Positions 15,830 to 23,851 of a stretch of 29,430 bases of DNA are shown piece after piece; within the stretch, counting starts at the first letter, position 1, and each line of letters opens with the position of its first letter. This stretch comes from CAYRLW01 sp964425215 (GTDB taxonomy: Bacteria; Spirochaetota; Spirochaetia; Treponematales; Breznakiellaceae): the NCBI GenBank assembly GCA_964425215.1, contig CAYRLW010000046.1:1-29430 (forward strand). Reading direction: 5' to 3'. Under the pieces are notes generated by a model that was given only the letters and a program-made list of their open reading frames with translations, did no database searches and was not told the origin of the DNA. Both the position numbers and the translations under genes were made by a program.

Positions 15830-15983
15830 GAGGTGTTTGCAAAAGTCTGTTACTTTTGCAAACACCTCTTGCAGTATTTTTGCAATTTAAAAATAAATAT
15901 ATATATTATAAAGAATAGAAAAAAATACTGCATATACATCTAAGATAGTTCTTTCAAAACTCCCTGAGTTTTGAAAGAGCCTC
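15830..15983 (+). repeat. Complete composite hairpin repeat, forward orientation
   Basis: 154 bp: type A hairpin (15830-15868), central arms TGCAGTATTTTT (15870-15881) and AAAAATACTGCA (15921-15932), type B hairpin (about 15945-15983). Starts GAGG, ends CCTC. Both arms of stem A carry TTTGCAAAAG/CTTTTGCAAA where other copies have TTTCAAAAG/CTTTTGAAA, a matched change. Flanked by ATTCT on both sides (15825-15829 and 15984-15988), a likely 5-bp target duplication. Confidence 0.9.
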
Positions 15984-16013
15984 ATTCTTCAATAAAAGCT
16001 GGGCAAACCGACA

Positions 16014-17279
16014 TTACTTCCCATGGTTTAGGCGGTACCACTCGGAGAGCCGCTTATCCAAGGGCAGGGCCTCTCCCTTTTGTAGCCCGTTCCCGGAGAC
16101 CCGTTCGTGTAGGTAGGGTAGCACTACCTTGGCTTTGAGGGTTTCCCAGTCCCGGGGTAAAATATTGGGGGGGACCAGGTAGTCCTCCGGGGGGATATGG
16201 CCCAGGAGGCTGGGATAAAATTGGGGATATATTTGGTCGTTTACCGATTTAATCGCTGAAAAACCGTTGGCGATACCAAAAAGGGTGTCGCTCATGTGGT
16301 TTTGTTTACTAATTTGGAGAAGATTTTTCTGGGTGGCTTCCTGGTAAAACCAGCGGACAAAGGCGTCGGTGGCGTTTTTTGCCCTCCCCTGTTTGCATAA
16401 GCCCAGATACGTGGCCCCTTCGGCCACGGGGATGTTGGTGCCCTTGGCTACCCAGCGAAAATCCAAGGTCGATCGTCGTTCATCGTTAACGGTAAACAGA
16501 TCGGCGCTGTTCATATACGCGAAGAGGATTCTCCCGGTGGACGCCAGAAGAGGGACGGGGTTGTAGAGATACTTAAAGGTGAATTCATCCTCCGCCGCGG
16601 TTCCTCCGTTGGTGTCGGTGGACCAGCGCCGCACGGCGGAAATGGCCTCTTCCAGGGCTCCATTGTTCCAACTAAGGGGGGACCCTTCCCTAAAGGAGGC
16701 GCCGTACAGGGTCGCGATGACAAAGAGAAAATCATCGTTCCACCGGGGCGAAAAGCCCATTTGGGAAAAGATACCATTGTTTTGAACGTTATAATCCTTC
16801 CCTAATTGCGTCAGATCGTCCAGTGTAAGGATAAAGGGCTTGGTAACGCGATTGCCGTTATCTTTGGAAAAAATGACCGCAGGAAGGTTAAAGGATACGG
16901 GAAGCAGGTACTGTTTTCCGTCGATATTGCCCAAAGATAGCAGGCGAGAGTAAAAAGAAGGTTCCGAGAGGAGTAGATCCTCAAAATAGTAATCCAAAGG
17001 TTTAAATACCGCCCGGGTCGAGGCGCTTTTAAGCCAACTTCCGACCACAATGTCCGGAAAAACCTTGGTGTTTTTTAACTGTTCCGCAGGAAAATCGAAG
17101 TACCGAACCTCCACCTTATAGTTTGATTGGCTTGTGTTAAAATATTCGGCGTATATGGCAAACTCCGGCCGGTCGGTCCAAAGGATCGCGGTTTTAGGCG
17201 TCAAGAGCGAACAGCCTAAAAGGACCGAACCTAGTATAACAAGTGAAATTCCGGCTACCAATTTTACCTTAAACGTCAT
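16014..17279 (-). CDS. Extracellular solute-binding lipoprotein (ABC family 1-like)
   Basis: 421 residues. Signal peptide with lipobox LLGC (Cys23). The order of motifs (ILWTDRPEFAIYAEYFN near the start, FPDIVVGSWL, then GKQYLLPVSFNLPAVIFSKD, and a late AYMNSADLF) fits the type of binding protein used for sugars or other carbohydrates. No permease or ATPase gene is adjacent, so it is an orphan component or works with a transporter encoded elsewhere. Start chosen at ATG 17279, with AGGA 7 nt upstream; a TTG two codons earlier is possible. Divergent from the 17345 gene, with overlapping promoters. Confidence 0.85.
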   Translation of the reverse strand: MTFKVKLVAGISLVILGSVLLGCSLLTPKTAILWTDRPEFAIYAEYFNTSQSNYKVEVRYFDFPAEQLKNTKVFPDIVVGSWLKSASTRAVFKPLDYYFEDLLLSEPSFYSRLLSLGNIDGKQYLLPVSFNLPAVIFSKDNGNRVTKPFILTLDDLTQLGKDYNVQNNGIFSQMGFSPRWNDDFLFVIATLYGASFREGSPLSWNNGALEEAISAVRRWSTDTNGGTAAEDEFTFKYLYNPVPLLASTGRILFAYMNSADLFTVNDERRSTLDFRWVAKGTNIPVAEGATYLGLCKQGRAKNATDAFVRWFYQEATQKNLLQISKQNHMSDTLFGIANGFSAIKSVNDQIYPQFYPSLLGHIPPEDYLVPPNILPRDWETLKAKVVLPYLHERVSGNGLQKGEALPLDKRLSEWYRLNHGK

Positions 17280-17285
17280 ATTCAA

Positions 17286-17337
17286 ATCCTATTGTCCCGA
17301 TGGAATGCTTGTCAATCCTCCGTTCCCTGGGTATTAT
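17286..17337. promoter_or_regulatory. Divergent promoters sharing one -35 box
   Basis: The string TTGTCAA (17309-17315) serves as TTGTCA on the plus strand, 17 nt before TATTAT (17332-17337), and as TTGACA (perfect) on the minus strand, 18 nt before TAGGAT (17291-17286). RNA polymerase could occupy only one direction at a time, so the solute-binding gene and the 17345 gene are probably reciprocally tied. The plus-strand start would be near 17344, next to the ATG at 17345. Confidence 0.55.
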
Positions 17338-17344
17338 AGAAATT

Positions 17345-17827
17345 ATGCAAATTAGAGATACCGAAGTGGTTCGCCTTATAGAACGGATTGGGGATCATTT
17401 TAGAAGTAATATTTCAAACCGATACATACGGCCCGCCTTGTTGCATCTCCCCTTGGATAATCAATCCTGGGATTTGATAGAAAATCTTACCGAAAAGATA
17501 GAACAGTATCGATACCAGGGCTTCCATTTGGACGAGCTGTACCAGCAGATAATTGCGGTTTCCCGGTTCGTCGCCTTTGCCCGGAGGGAGTTGGTTCCCA
17601 CTCTGCGTAATCGACTTGGAAACGGCCAACAATTGTCGGGAAGCGATAAGGTTTTACGGGATATGGCGATAAATAACTTTTCCTCCAACCTCCAGCTGTT
17701 GGCGGACCTTTTAAACGAGTTGTACATAAAATTGGTGGATCTGGATAAGCAGGCCTCCGTGGGTCACGCCCCCCTGTACACCCAGATTCCGGAACTTCAA
17801 GATATTGGTAGGCAGTTAGTGGGGTGA
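17345..17827 (+). CDS. Small helical protein, function unknown; possibly leaderless
   Basis: 160 residues from ATG 17345 (MQIRDTEVVRLIERIGDHF). Predicted soluble and strongly helical, with leucine-rich amphipathic stretches; no signal peptide or known catalytic motif. A longer frame begins at 17300 but would start upstream of the predicted transcript. There is no ribosome-binding site, and the -10 box ends 7 nt before the ATG, fitting a leaderless mRNA. Followed after 70 nt by the transglycosylase gene with its own promoter. Family not recognised. Confidence 0.7.
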   Translation: MQIRDTEVVRLIERIGDHFRSNISNRYIRPALLHLPLDNQSWDLIENLTEKIEQYRYQGFHLDELYQQIIAVSRFVAFARRELVPTLRNRLGNGQQLSGSDKVLRDMAINNFSSNLQLLADLLNELYIKLVDLDKQASVGHAPLYTQIPELQDIGRQLVG

Positions 17828-17830
17828 TAC

Positions 17831-17859
17831 TTGTCACGATGGTATCCTGTCGTTATAAT
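17831..17859 (+). promoter_or_regulatory. Strong promoter of the lytic transglycosylase gene
   Basis: TTGTCA (17831-17836), 17-nt spacer, TATAAT (17854-17859, perfect). Predicted start near 17866, leader about 32 nt. Its -35 box equals that of the preceding gene. Confidence 0.75.
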
Positions 17860-17897
17860 GCGCCCTTCTTACAAACTACAATGGAGTACCTTGGATA

Positions 17898-18677
17898 GTG
17901 AAGTTTTCTAAAATACTGATAAAAACGAGACTCCCCTTAGGGGGTATCTGTTTGGTCGTGGGAATCCTAATATTGGTGGCTTCCTGTTCTTCTTCCTCCA
18001 CCGCCCAAGCCGAGGGCCCTCGGAACGATCCCCCCTGGGCTTCTTTGCAGGGGGCGGAGTACCGGGACGCAGCCTTAAAACCCCAAACGGGCTCGGACCC
18101 CGTACTGACGCTCTATAAAAACGACTCTTCCCGGGAAGAGGTTATCTCCTTTTTTCAAGCGATTGTCCATTCCCGCCAGGTAGCATCGGTTATTTTAGAA
18201 CAGGCCAGCGAGTTTAACGTTCCCCCCAGTTTAGCTTTTGCCCTAAGCTGGGAAGAAAGCCGATTCAATCCCCGGGCGGTTAATCGGAACTCCTCCAGCG
18301 TGGATCGGGGGCTTTTTCAGCTTAATTCCCGGTCCTTCCCCAAATTAAAGGAAAAGGATTTCTACGACCCCGAGCTTAACGCCCGGTACGGCATCGCCCA
18401 CCTTCGCTGGTGTTTAGATTTAGCGGGGTCCGAAGTCGCGGGTCTGGCCATGTACAACGCGGGAACCAACCGGGTCAACGCGGACAGCACTCCCCGATCG
18501 ACCCTGGATTACGTATCCCGGATCCAAACGTACCGGAGCGGTATCGACGCCCTTTTTCAAAAGGATTTAGCCGCCCGGTGGATTATCGTGGACGGTGAGG
18601 TAAAATCCGCCCTGGGAAAGGGCCCGGAGGCTAAAATCGCCTCCGCCCGTTTCCCCCTCCTTAACGCGTTCCATTAG
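17898..18677 (+). CDS. Lytic transglycosylase lipoprotein (SLT domain)
   Basis: 259 residues starting with GTG (an ATG at 17881 is followed by an in-frame stop). Lipobox LVASC (Cys30) after a hydrophobic segment, so anchored in a membrane facing the periplasm. The SLT fold spans about 97-225: the catalytic Glu in SWEESRFNP (Glu120), GLFQLN (138-143, in place of GLMQ) and AMYNAGTNRV (184-193). It cuts the MurNAc-GlcNAc bond of peptidoglycan with formation of 1,6-anhydro-MurNAc, for wall turnover or for insertion of flagella and envelope machinery. Monocistronic with its own promoter and a terminator. Confidence 0.9.
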   Translation: MKFSKILIKTRLPLGGICLVVGILILVASCSSSSTAQAEGPRNDPPWASLQGAEYRDAALKPQTGSDPVLTLYKNDSSREEVISFFQAIVHSRQVASVILEQASEFNVPPSLAFALSWEESRFNPRAVNRNSSSVDRGLFQLNSRSFPKLKEKDFYDPELNARYGIAHLRWCLDLAGSEVAGLAMYNAGTNRVNADSTPRSTLDYVSRIQTYRSGIDALFQKDLAARWIIVDGEVKSALGKGPEAKIASARFPLLNAFH

Positions 18678-18684
18678 GCTCCGT

Positions 18685-18711
18685 ACCTAAACTCCCCTGG
18701 GGCTTAGGTTT
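18685..18711. terminator. Terminator between transglycosylase and GH5 genes
   Basis: ACCTAA (18685-18690) pairs with TTAGGT (18704-18709), with an inner CCCC/GGGG stem; T-rich on the plus strand (TTTTAG). It probably serves the plus-strand gene and blocks read-through into the convergent GH5 gene. Confidence 0.6.
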
Positions 18712-20594
18712 TAGATTTCAAGCCGAAGGATCAGCTCCGTTTGATGCGCCGATTCCTGAAAATACATCAGGAGTCGTTCCTCGTCCCATTCAAACCGTAG
18801 GCCTTCCACCGCTTCTCCTTGGGTATTGGTAACACCTATTGTAGGCTTTCCGCCAAAACAATCGGAGGGGGCAAAGATTACCGTGGGGTCCGAAATCGAA
18901 TAGTCCGGCTTAAAGCGGTACTCCAAGCGGCGCCTTTTCCGGTCCCAGGTAAACGACCGGGGGAGGCCGGCGGTGGCCATGGGGTAGGGACGCCTCCACC
19001 CGTCCAGGGCCCTGGGCCGGCCTTCGGTCCAAATAGACAGGTCCTCGTCGTTCCAGCCGTCCCCGTGGGTATGGTCGTTTTGAGCGGTAAAATTCCAAAT
19101 AGTCGAGTGGAGTAAATGCGCGTCAATGGCGTCGTAGTACATGGTCAGGGCTGTTTCGTGGACCCCATAATCGCTAGACAAAAGGGCCCCGCGACCGTTT
19201 AAATCAAAGGGTAGCCCAAACTCCCCCAAAAAGGCGGGGATGCCTCCCATCTGGTTTTTAGTCCAATCTACGCTATGGGCCAGCTGTTCGGAAAAGCTTT
19301 TTTGAACGTTTTTTTTGCCCAGTACGACCATCCGGTTGTCCGAGCGAACCGAAAACCAGGGTTTAAATGTTTTTGAAAAAAGCGTAGCCCCATCGTACCA
19401 GTGGAAGGCGTTTACCACCCGCTGAGCGTCCTCTCCCACGGGGTCCTCTTCCTCTTGCCAGGTGGGGTGTTCACCGTTGGGAAGCCCTTCGATAAAAAAG
19501 AGGGCCCTTTCGTTCGCCTCGGCCATCCTTTGTATAAACCTATGGATAAAGGGTTTTAAAAAATCCTCCACAAACCGGACCGGACGGCCGTCGATGGCGG
19601 CAAAATAATCCCGCTTCAGAAGCCGCGCTTTTCCCCCTTCGTCGGTCCATACCCCCGCCTGTTTCCACGGACAGGTAAAACCCTCGGAAAAGAGGGAAAG
19701 CCGGTGGGGATTGATGGTTTGATACCCCCGAATCTTCGTACCGGCTATCCCCGTGGCGTACACCGGAACCGTGACGCTATGGCCCGACGCTGCAGCCATG
19801 GACTGAAAGGCGCTTGGAATAGGGCCCGTGGCGATGGGGTTGTTTTCCAGGTTTTCCAAATTCCGGTACCCTATAAAACCGCCGTGGGGTTCGTTCATGG
19901 TTCCCCAGCCTACGATGGCTCCACAATCCTTAAGCCGCCGGTAGGCGTGCCTGAACGTTGCGATATACCGCTCTTGGAGCCACGTTTGGGCGTTATGGCC
20001 GTCGATGTAGGTTTCTTTGGCGTAGGTTTCCCCGGCAAAAAAGAGGGTAAAAAGGGTGGCAGCGGCGTATCGGTTGTAATTGGTAGGCCATATCATCCGG
20101 GGAAAGGGCCCTAGGTACTCCTGCTGGGTCAATGCCGCACCGGTCTCAAACAGCCTGTCCAAGTTTATCCCTATTTTTTGCAGGGTCCACGCGGGGGCCC
20201 CATCGCCGCCGGTCCACCGGCTCCAAACATCCTGGTGGGGATCCATGAACACGGAAATTCCCTCTTTTTCCGCCACCTTGAGGAGCTTCCGTACGTACGC
20301 CAGGTAGGCTTCGTCGTACACCCCCGGGCCCCCGTGTTCAATGGCTTCCCAGGTAAGGATAAATCGAAGAAAGGTAAAGCCCCAACGCCGAAACCGTTTA
20401 AAATGCTCCTCCGCCTCCTCCAGCGGAAACGGCCGCCCCACAAAGGAAACGTTGGACCTTTCCCGCAACGAATCGGGCCTCCAGGTTTCTCCGGGGGGAT
20501 CCATGGGGACCTTTGAACTTCCCCCCAGGTTGCAACCTCGCAAAATAAGGGTTCTTCCGCCGTCGTCCACGATTCGTCCCTCTAGGATACGCAC
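18711..20594 (-). CDS. Glycoside hydrolase family 5, glucosylceramidase/steryl-glucosidase-like
   Basis: 627 residues from a GTG start with GGAGG 5 nt upstream (20600-20604); the frame is open to 20738, but that extension crosses a mobile element and is not enzyme-like. GH5 marks: N-terminal RGCNLGGSSKVP, DPHQDVWSRWTGGDGAPAW (about 118-136), acid/base Glu in GTMNEPHGG (Glu235) and nucleophile in FLGEFGLPF (Glu458). The DPHQDVWSR...GAP-W signature is, from memory, characteristic of endoglycoceramidase-related GH5 members and especially fungal glucosylceramide/sterylglucoside hydrolases (subfamily 12). No signal peptide, so cytoplasmic. A short beta-rich domain follows the barrel (about 530-627). 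The natural substrate, perhaps an internalised glycolipid glucoside, is inference. Confidence 0.85.
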   Translation of the reverse strand: MRILEGRIVDDGGRTLILRGCNLGGSSKVPMDPPGETWRPDSLRERSNVSFVGRPFPLEEAEEHFKRFRRWGFTFLRFILTWEAIEHGGPGVYDEAYLAYVRKLLKVAEKEGISVFMDPHQDVWSRWTGGDGAPAWTLQKIGINLDRLFETGAALTQQEYLGPFPRMIWPTNYNRYAAATLFTLFFAGETYAKETYIDGHNAQTWLQERYIATFRHAYRRLKDCGAIVGWGTMNEPHGGFIGYRNLENLENNPIATGPIPSAFQSMAAASGHSVTVPVYATGIAGTKIRGYQTINPHRLSLFSEGFTCPWKQAGVWTDEGGKARLLKRDYFAAIDGRPVRFVEDFLKPFIHRFIQRMAEANERALFFIEGLPNGEHPTWQEEEDPVGEDAQRVVNAFHWYDGATLFSKTFKPWFSVRSDNRMVVLGKKNVQKSFSEQLAHSVDWTKNQMGGIPAFLGEFGLPFDLNGRGALLSSDYGVHETALTMYYDAIDAHLLHSTIWNFTAQNDHTHGDGWNDEDLSIWTEGRPRALDGWRRPYPMATAGLPRSFTWDRKRRRLEYRFKPDYSISDPTVIFAPSDCFGGKPTIGVTNTQGEAVEGLRFEWDEERLLMYFQESAHQTELILRLEI

Positions 20595-20634
20595 GCTAAC
20601 CTCCAAAAAACACGGTATTTTTAGGCTCTGCTTC

Positions 20635-20889
20635 AGTAGTGTCACGAAGATTAGGGAAAAATTCAAAAGGTTAAAGCAAAAATAGGGGTTCAACCCAATC
20701 GGATTGATCGCCTTTGTCGGCAAGGAATTATGGTACATTCATAAATCCAGCCCCAATCCAATCCAGCGAAAGCGGTTTAGAATCCCTTAGCCTGTTCTCT
20801 TTCCTAGGGTTATCAGCCAAAGTTTGCTTTAGCATGATGGACCAGGTTGAACGTCAGAGAAAGCTTTCCCTAATCTTCGTGACACTATT
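20635..20889. mobile_element. MITE-like element with terminal inverted repeats and 9-bp target duplication
   Basis: Left end AGTAGTGTCACGAAGATTAG plus GGAAA (20635-20659); right end, read from 20889 inward, AATAGTGTCACGAAGATTAG plus GGAAA. The two differ only at the second base over 25 positions. The direct repeat CTCTGCTTC flanks both sides (20626-20634 and 20890-20898), a clear 9-bp target duplication. At 255 bp it has no room for a transposase, so it is a non-autonomous element that must be moved in trans. A solo end occurs at 9566-9595. It sits between the divergent GH5 and lipoprotein genes. Confidence 0.88.
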
Positions 20890-20906
20890 CTCTGCTTCCT
20901 ATGTCC

Positions 20907-20936
20907 TTGAAAACTCTCGGTAATATAGCATATTAT
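20907..20936 (+). promoter_or_regulatory. Promoter of the 20964-23065 operon
   Basis: TTGAAA (20907-20912), 18-nt spacer, TATTAT (20931-20936), each 5 of 6. Predicted start near 20943. It begins 8 nt after the target duplication of the MITE-like element. With that element and the GH5 leader it accounts for the 369-bp gap 20595-20963. Confidence 0.65.
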
Positions 20937-20963
20937 ATACCATACTCCAGGAGGGGATAATCT

Positions 20964-21878
20964 GTGAAATTGTACGTAGCTCTTATAGTTTCGGTGGCCG
21001 TACTCGCGTCCTGCGCCAGTACCGGTTCGATTCCTCAAAAAGAAACCGCCCCGGTGGCTCCGGTGGCCAACGCGGCCGTTTCGGCTCCCGCAAGCTCAAC
21101 GCCAACTCCCGCAGAACCGGCAAAAAAACAGAGCCGTGTTATCACCGTAAAGGTTCCGGTGGAAAAAAAGTCTCTGGTCAAGTTTGCCGACGGGTCCTTG
21201 GATGAATACACCCTGTCGGACTACGATAGCGCGAATGTTCTGCTGTTAGCCCAGACCCGGTATTCCGCGTCGGGGGCCCTGTTGGAACGGACCGATTTTA
21301 CCTATACCGATGGCAAAGTGGCGACCAAGACGGTCAAGGATGGGGATGGAAAGGTCACGTCCCAACGCTTCTATACCTACAATCCCCAGGGACTGTTGAT
21401 AAAAGAGTATGCCCAAGACGGGGCGGGTAAACCGATTTCCACCTTTGAATACGCCTACGATTCCAAGGGAGATAGAACGTCTTGGATCGTCAAGGATTCC
21501 AAGGGTGTAGAGGTGGCTCAAACCGTGTATACCTACAAAGACGGTCGTATTCAGGGCGCCGAATTACGGGACGGTACGGGGAAAAAGACCGGATCGGGGC
21601 TGTACGAATACACCGCCGATGGAAAAATAAAAGCCCAAAAATACTATAACGCCCTGGACTCGCTCATTCGGATCGAATCCACCTATTGGGATGGGGATAG
21701 GATACAGAAGGAAGAGCGTACCACCGCGGGCGGACAGGTCCAGCAGAGGATCGAATACACCTACGGGAGCTCCGGAGAGCTGACCCAAAAGGTAATCGAA
21801 GATTTTGTAGGCAAATCTAAAAAAATCATCCAATACGAGTACGTATTCCGGGATGAGCAGAGAACCGTAGAGGAATAG
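20964..21878 (+). CDS. Lipoprotein with tandem YD/RHS-like repeats
   Basis: 304 residues from GTG, with AGGAGGGG 8-14 nt upstream. Lipobox VLASC (Cys17), a Pro/Ala/Thr linker (about 25-55), then from about 73 to the end some eight repeats of about 24 residues of the form Y-x-Y-x-x-x-G-K/R-hydrophobic, often with a D-G-x-G-K turn (YTYKDGRI, YEYTADGKI, YTYGSSGEL). Such repeats form a beta-solenoid or open sheet in YD/MORN-like proteins and suggest a binding or structural surface at the envelope. The next gene begins 11 nt after the stop. Exact family not recognised. Confidence 0.75.
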   Translation: MKLYVALIVSVAVLASCASTGSIPQKETAPVAPVANAAVSAPASSTPTPAEPAKKQSRVITVKVPVEKKSLVKFADGSLDEYTLSDYDSANVLLLAQTRYSASGALLERTDFTYTDGKVATKTVKDGDGKVTSQRFYTYNPQGLLIKEYAQDGAGKPISTFEYAYDSKGDRTSWIVKDSKGVEVAQTVYTYKDGRIQGAELRDGTGKKTGSGLYEYTADGKIKAQKYYNALDSLIRIESTYWDGDRIQKEERTTAGGQVQQRIEYTYGSSGELTQKVIEDFVGKSKKIIQYEYVFRDEQRTVEE

Positions 21879-21889
21879 GAAATAATTCT

Positions 21890-23065
21890 ATGAAGTATAA
21901 ATCTATCGTATTTATGGTTTTGTTCGGCGCGGTGGCGTCGTTTTTCGTCTTCGCTTCCGAAGAATTGGATATTTATACCAATATTTATCGGAACGCGCTG
22001 ACCTGGAACGAACGCCTGAACATCCTTCGGGACGTATCCAGCTCTAATTTGGATGGGGCGGGGCAGTTGTACGCGGAAGCCCTTTCCCAGTTGATTTTGG
22101 AACAGCCAAACCTGCAAACAACCGCAGAAAAGACCGCCGCCGACGAATCGGCCCGGCTTTTAGCGAACCTGTTGGGGGACGCCAAGTATACCGGCGCCTC
22201 GGGGGACCTGTGGAAGGTCGTTCAAAATTTTTCCAATCCCTTGGTAAAAGCGGACGCCCTTATCGCCCTGGGCCGCGTTCGGGGAATCGATTATTTGGAA
22301 CAGGTGGTCAAAATCCTTTCGGACCTGAACCTCTCTCCCACGGCGGACCCCGAATCGGGGCAAAAAATAGCCTACGGAGCGATTTTAGCCCTGGAAAAAT
22401 ACAAAGATCCTTCGGGTTACCTCCCCGTGTTTTTCGCGTCCACCGGTTGGTATAACCGCCGGGTAAAGGAACAGGCCACCGCGAGCCTTCCATACATCAT
22501 CGACGATCCCTCCGAACCCCTTTCGTCGATTTTAAAATCCAGCGGATACGGCTACGATATCAAACTGTTGGCCCTTCAAAAGGAAGAGGAATCCAAGGCG
22601 CCGCCGTCGTCAAAAGCTTCGGTGGCCGTTTTGGCCCTGTCGGAGGGTTGGAAAGCGGCGACCAACGATGTCAAGCAGAGGATGCAGTTGGCCAACATGC
22701 GGAAACTGTCCATCGATATGATTAAACGCTACGGTAGCGCCGATCCCTCTGCGATACCCCTCTTGGGGCAATCCTACACCATGGGGATCGATTCGGAGGA
22801 ACGCCTTTCCGCGGTAGCGGCCCTTTCCGCTATCGGATCCGACGCGGCGGCCCGAACCCTGGCGAACTTTCTGTTGGACCTGAACAAGAAACGTCAGGAC
22901 GGCAATATTACCGCGGAGGATGAACGGATGGTTCGGGCCGTCATTCCCGCCCTGGGAGCCACGGCCAAACCCATAGCGAGAACGGCTCTTCGGATGGTAG
23001 AGAACGTGGACTGGACTAACGCGGTTAAGGTTCTGGCCGCTGAAGCCCTTAAGAAAATACCCTAA
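21890..23065 (+). CDS. Exported HEAT-repeat-like protein
   Basis: 391 residues with a signal peptide (cleavage near VFA-SEE, residue 23). The mature part is almost wholly helical, with repeated helix pairs: ALIALGRVRGIDYLEQVVKIL, AAVAALSAIGSDAAARTLANFL, RAVIPALGATAKPIARTALRM (parts of longer repeats) and Ala-rich turns, as in HEAT/armadillo proteins. It is probably a periplasmic protein-protein scaffold. Second gene of an operon with the repeat lipoprotein (11-nt gap), so both may form one envelope complex. No catalytic motif seen. Confidence 0.75.
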   Translation: MKYKSIVFMVLFGAVASFFVFASEELDIYTNIYRNALTWNERLNILRDVSSSNLDGAGQLYAEALSQLILEQPNLQTTAEKTAADESARLLANLLGDAKYTGASGDLWKVVQNFSNPLVKADALIALGRVRGIDYLEQVVKILSDLNLSPTADPESGQKIAYGAILALEKYKDPSGYLPVFFASTGWYNRRVKEQATASLPYIIDDPSEPLSSILKSSGYGYDIKLLALQKEEESKAPPSSKASVAVLALSEGWKAATNDVKQRMQLANMRKLSIDMIKRYGSADPSAIPLLGQSYTMGIDSEERLSAVAALSAIGSDAAARTLANFLLDLNKKRQDGNITAEDERMVRAVIPALGATAKPIARTALRMVENVDWTNAVKVLAAEALKKIP

Positions 23066-23094
23066 GCCCTAACACGCATACCCTAAAGGAGACA

Positions 23095-23133
23095 GAGGTT
23101 TTTTCAAAACTCTTTGAGTTTTGAAAAAACCTC
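23095..23133. repeat. Solo 39-nt hairpin repeat (type B)
   Basis: GAGG...CCTC with arms GGTTTTTTCAAAACTC and GAGTTTTGAAAAAACC. The arm sequence differs from other type B copies, but both sides changed together. It lies between convergent genes. Confidence 0.8.
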
Positions 23134-23147
23134 AACACTCTGAAAAT

Positions 23148-23214
23148 AAAAAGGGCCCCCACGGAAATCCCTGGGGGCCTAACGGGAGACCCTAACCCTT
23201 CTGGACCCAGAAGG
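23148..23214 (-). terminator. Terminator of the PtsN-like gene
   Basis: On the minus strand GGCCCCC (23079+100 = 23179 to 23173) pairs with GGGGGCC (23160-23154), followed by five T and a T-rich run (23152-23142). Upstream of it, CCTTCTGG/CCAGAAGG (23197-23214) forms a second hairpin. Confidence 0.75.
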
Positions 23215-23258
23215 CGGGCTGAAAGCTATTAAAAACCCGATTCTCCTGGAATAAGAAT

Positions 23259-23705
23259 CTATTCGGTTAGAATTCGCAGAACGTCTTCGGCGCTGGTGGC
23301 GTTCATTATTTCATTCCGTTTGTCCGAACTCTTAAACAACAAACTGACTTCCGCTAAAAATTGTAGGTGGGGACCCGTTTTATCGATGGGTGAAAGGGTC
23401 ATAATAAAAATTCTGCAGGGTTCATGGTCCAGGGCGTCAAACTCCACCGGTGTGTCGGAAACCCCAATACAGGCTACTAAGTCACGGACCGCCGTGGTTT
23501 TTCCGTGGGGTATGGCAATCCCGTGTTTCATCCCCGTGGACATTTTCCGTTCCCTATCCATGACCGCAATTTTTGCCGCCTGCCGATCCTTAATTTTTCC
23601 AGCCTTAACGAGCAAATCCAGCAATTCGTCGATAATCTGCTCTTTGGTGGTCCCCTTTAGGTGGAGACTAATGGTATCTTTTGTTAGCACTGTCTTAAGA
23701 TTCAT
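23259..23705 (-). CDS. PTS EIIA-type protein (PtsN/fructose family)
   Basis: 148 residues; EIIA domain of the mannitol/fructose/Ntr type covering the whole protein. The phospho-acceptor His is in GIAIPHGKT (His67). No EIIB, EIIC, HPr or EI gene is adjacent, so a regulatory PtsN-like role (sensing PEP/pyruvate or nitrogen state through phosphorylation) is more likely than sugar uptake, but that is inference. Start set at ATG 23705; the frame is open 25 codons further but would begin upstream of the predicted promoter. No ribosome-binding site; -35 TTGACT (23741-23736), 17 nt, -10 TACACT (23718-23713), then seven bases to the ATG, suggesting a leaderless mRNA. Confidence 0.88.
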   Translation of the reverse strand: MNLKTVLTKDTISLHLKGTTKEQIIDELLDLLVKAGKIKDRQAAKIAVMDRERKMSTGMKHGIAIPHGKTTAVRDLVACIGVSDTPVEFDALDHEPCRIFIMTLSPIDKTGPHLQFLAEVSLLFKSSDKRNEIMNATSAEDVLRILTE

Positions 23706-23851
23706 AAAGAGAAGTGTAAAACCCTCTAAATGAAAAGTCAAGCATTCAACCAAGGGCTCCGTAAAGATAATTGTGAACAACCGTACGGAGTTTCCCTCCG
23801 CATAGTTCCCAGCCCCTGGCGGTGAAAGTCGCTCCTATGGTATAGTGAACC

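Noticed and set aside
20595..20738. N-terminal extension of the GH5 protein
   Set aside because: It reads through the MITE end, and the GTG at 20594 has a proper ribosome-binding site and starts the family-typical sequence.
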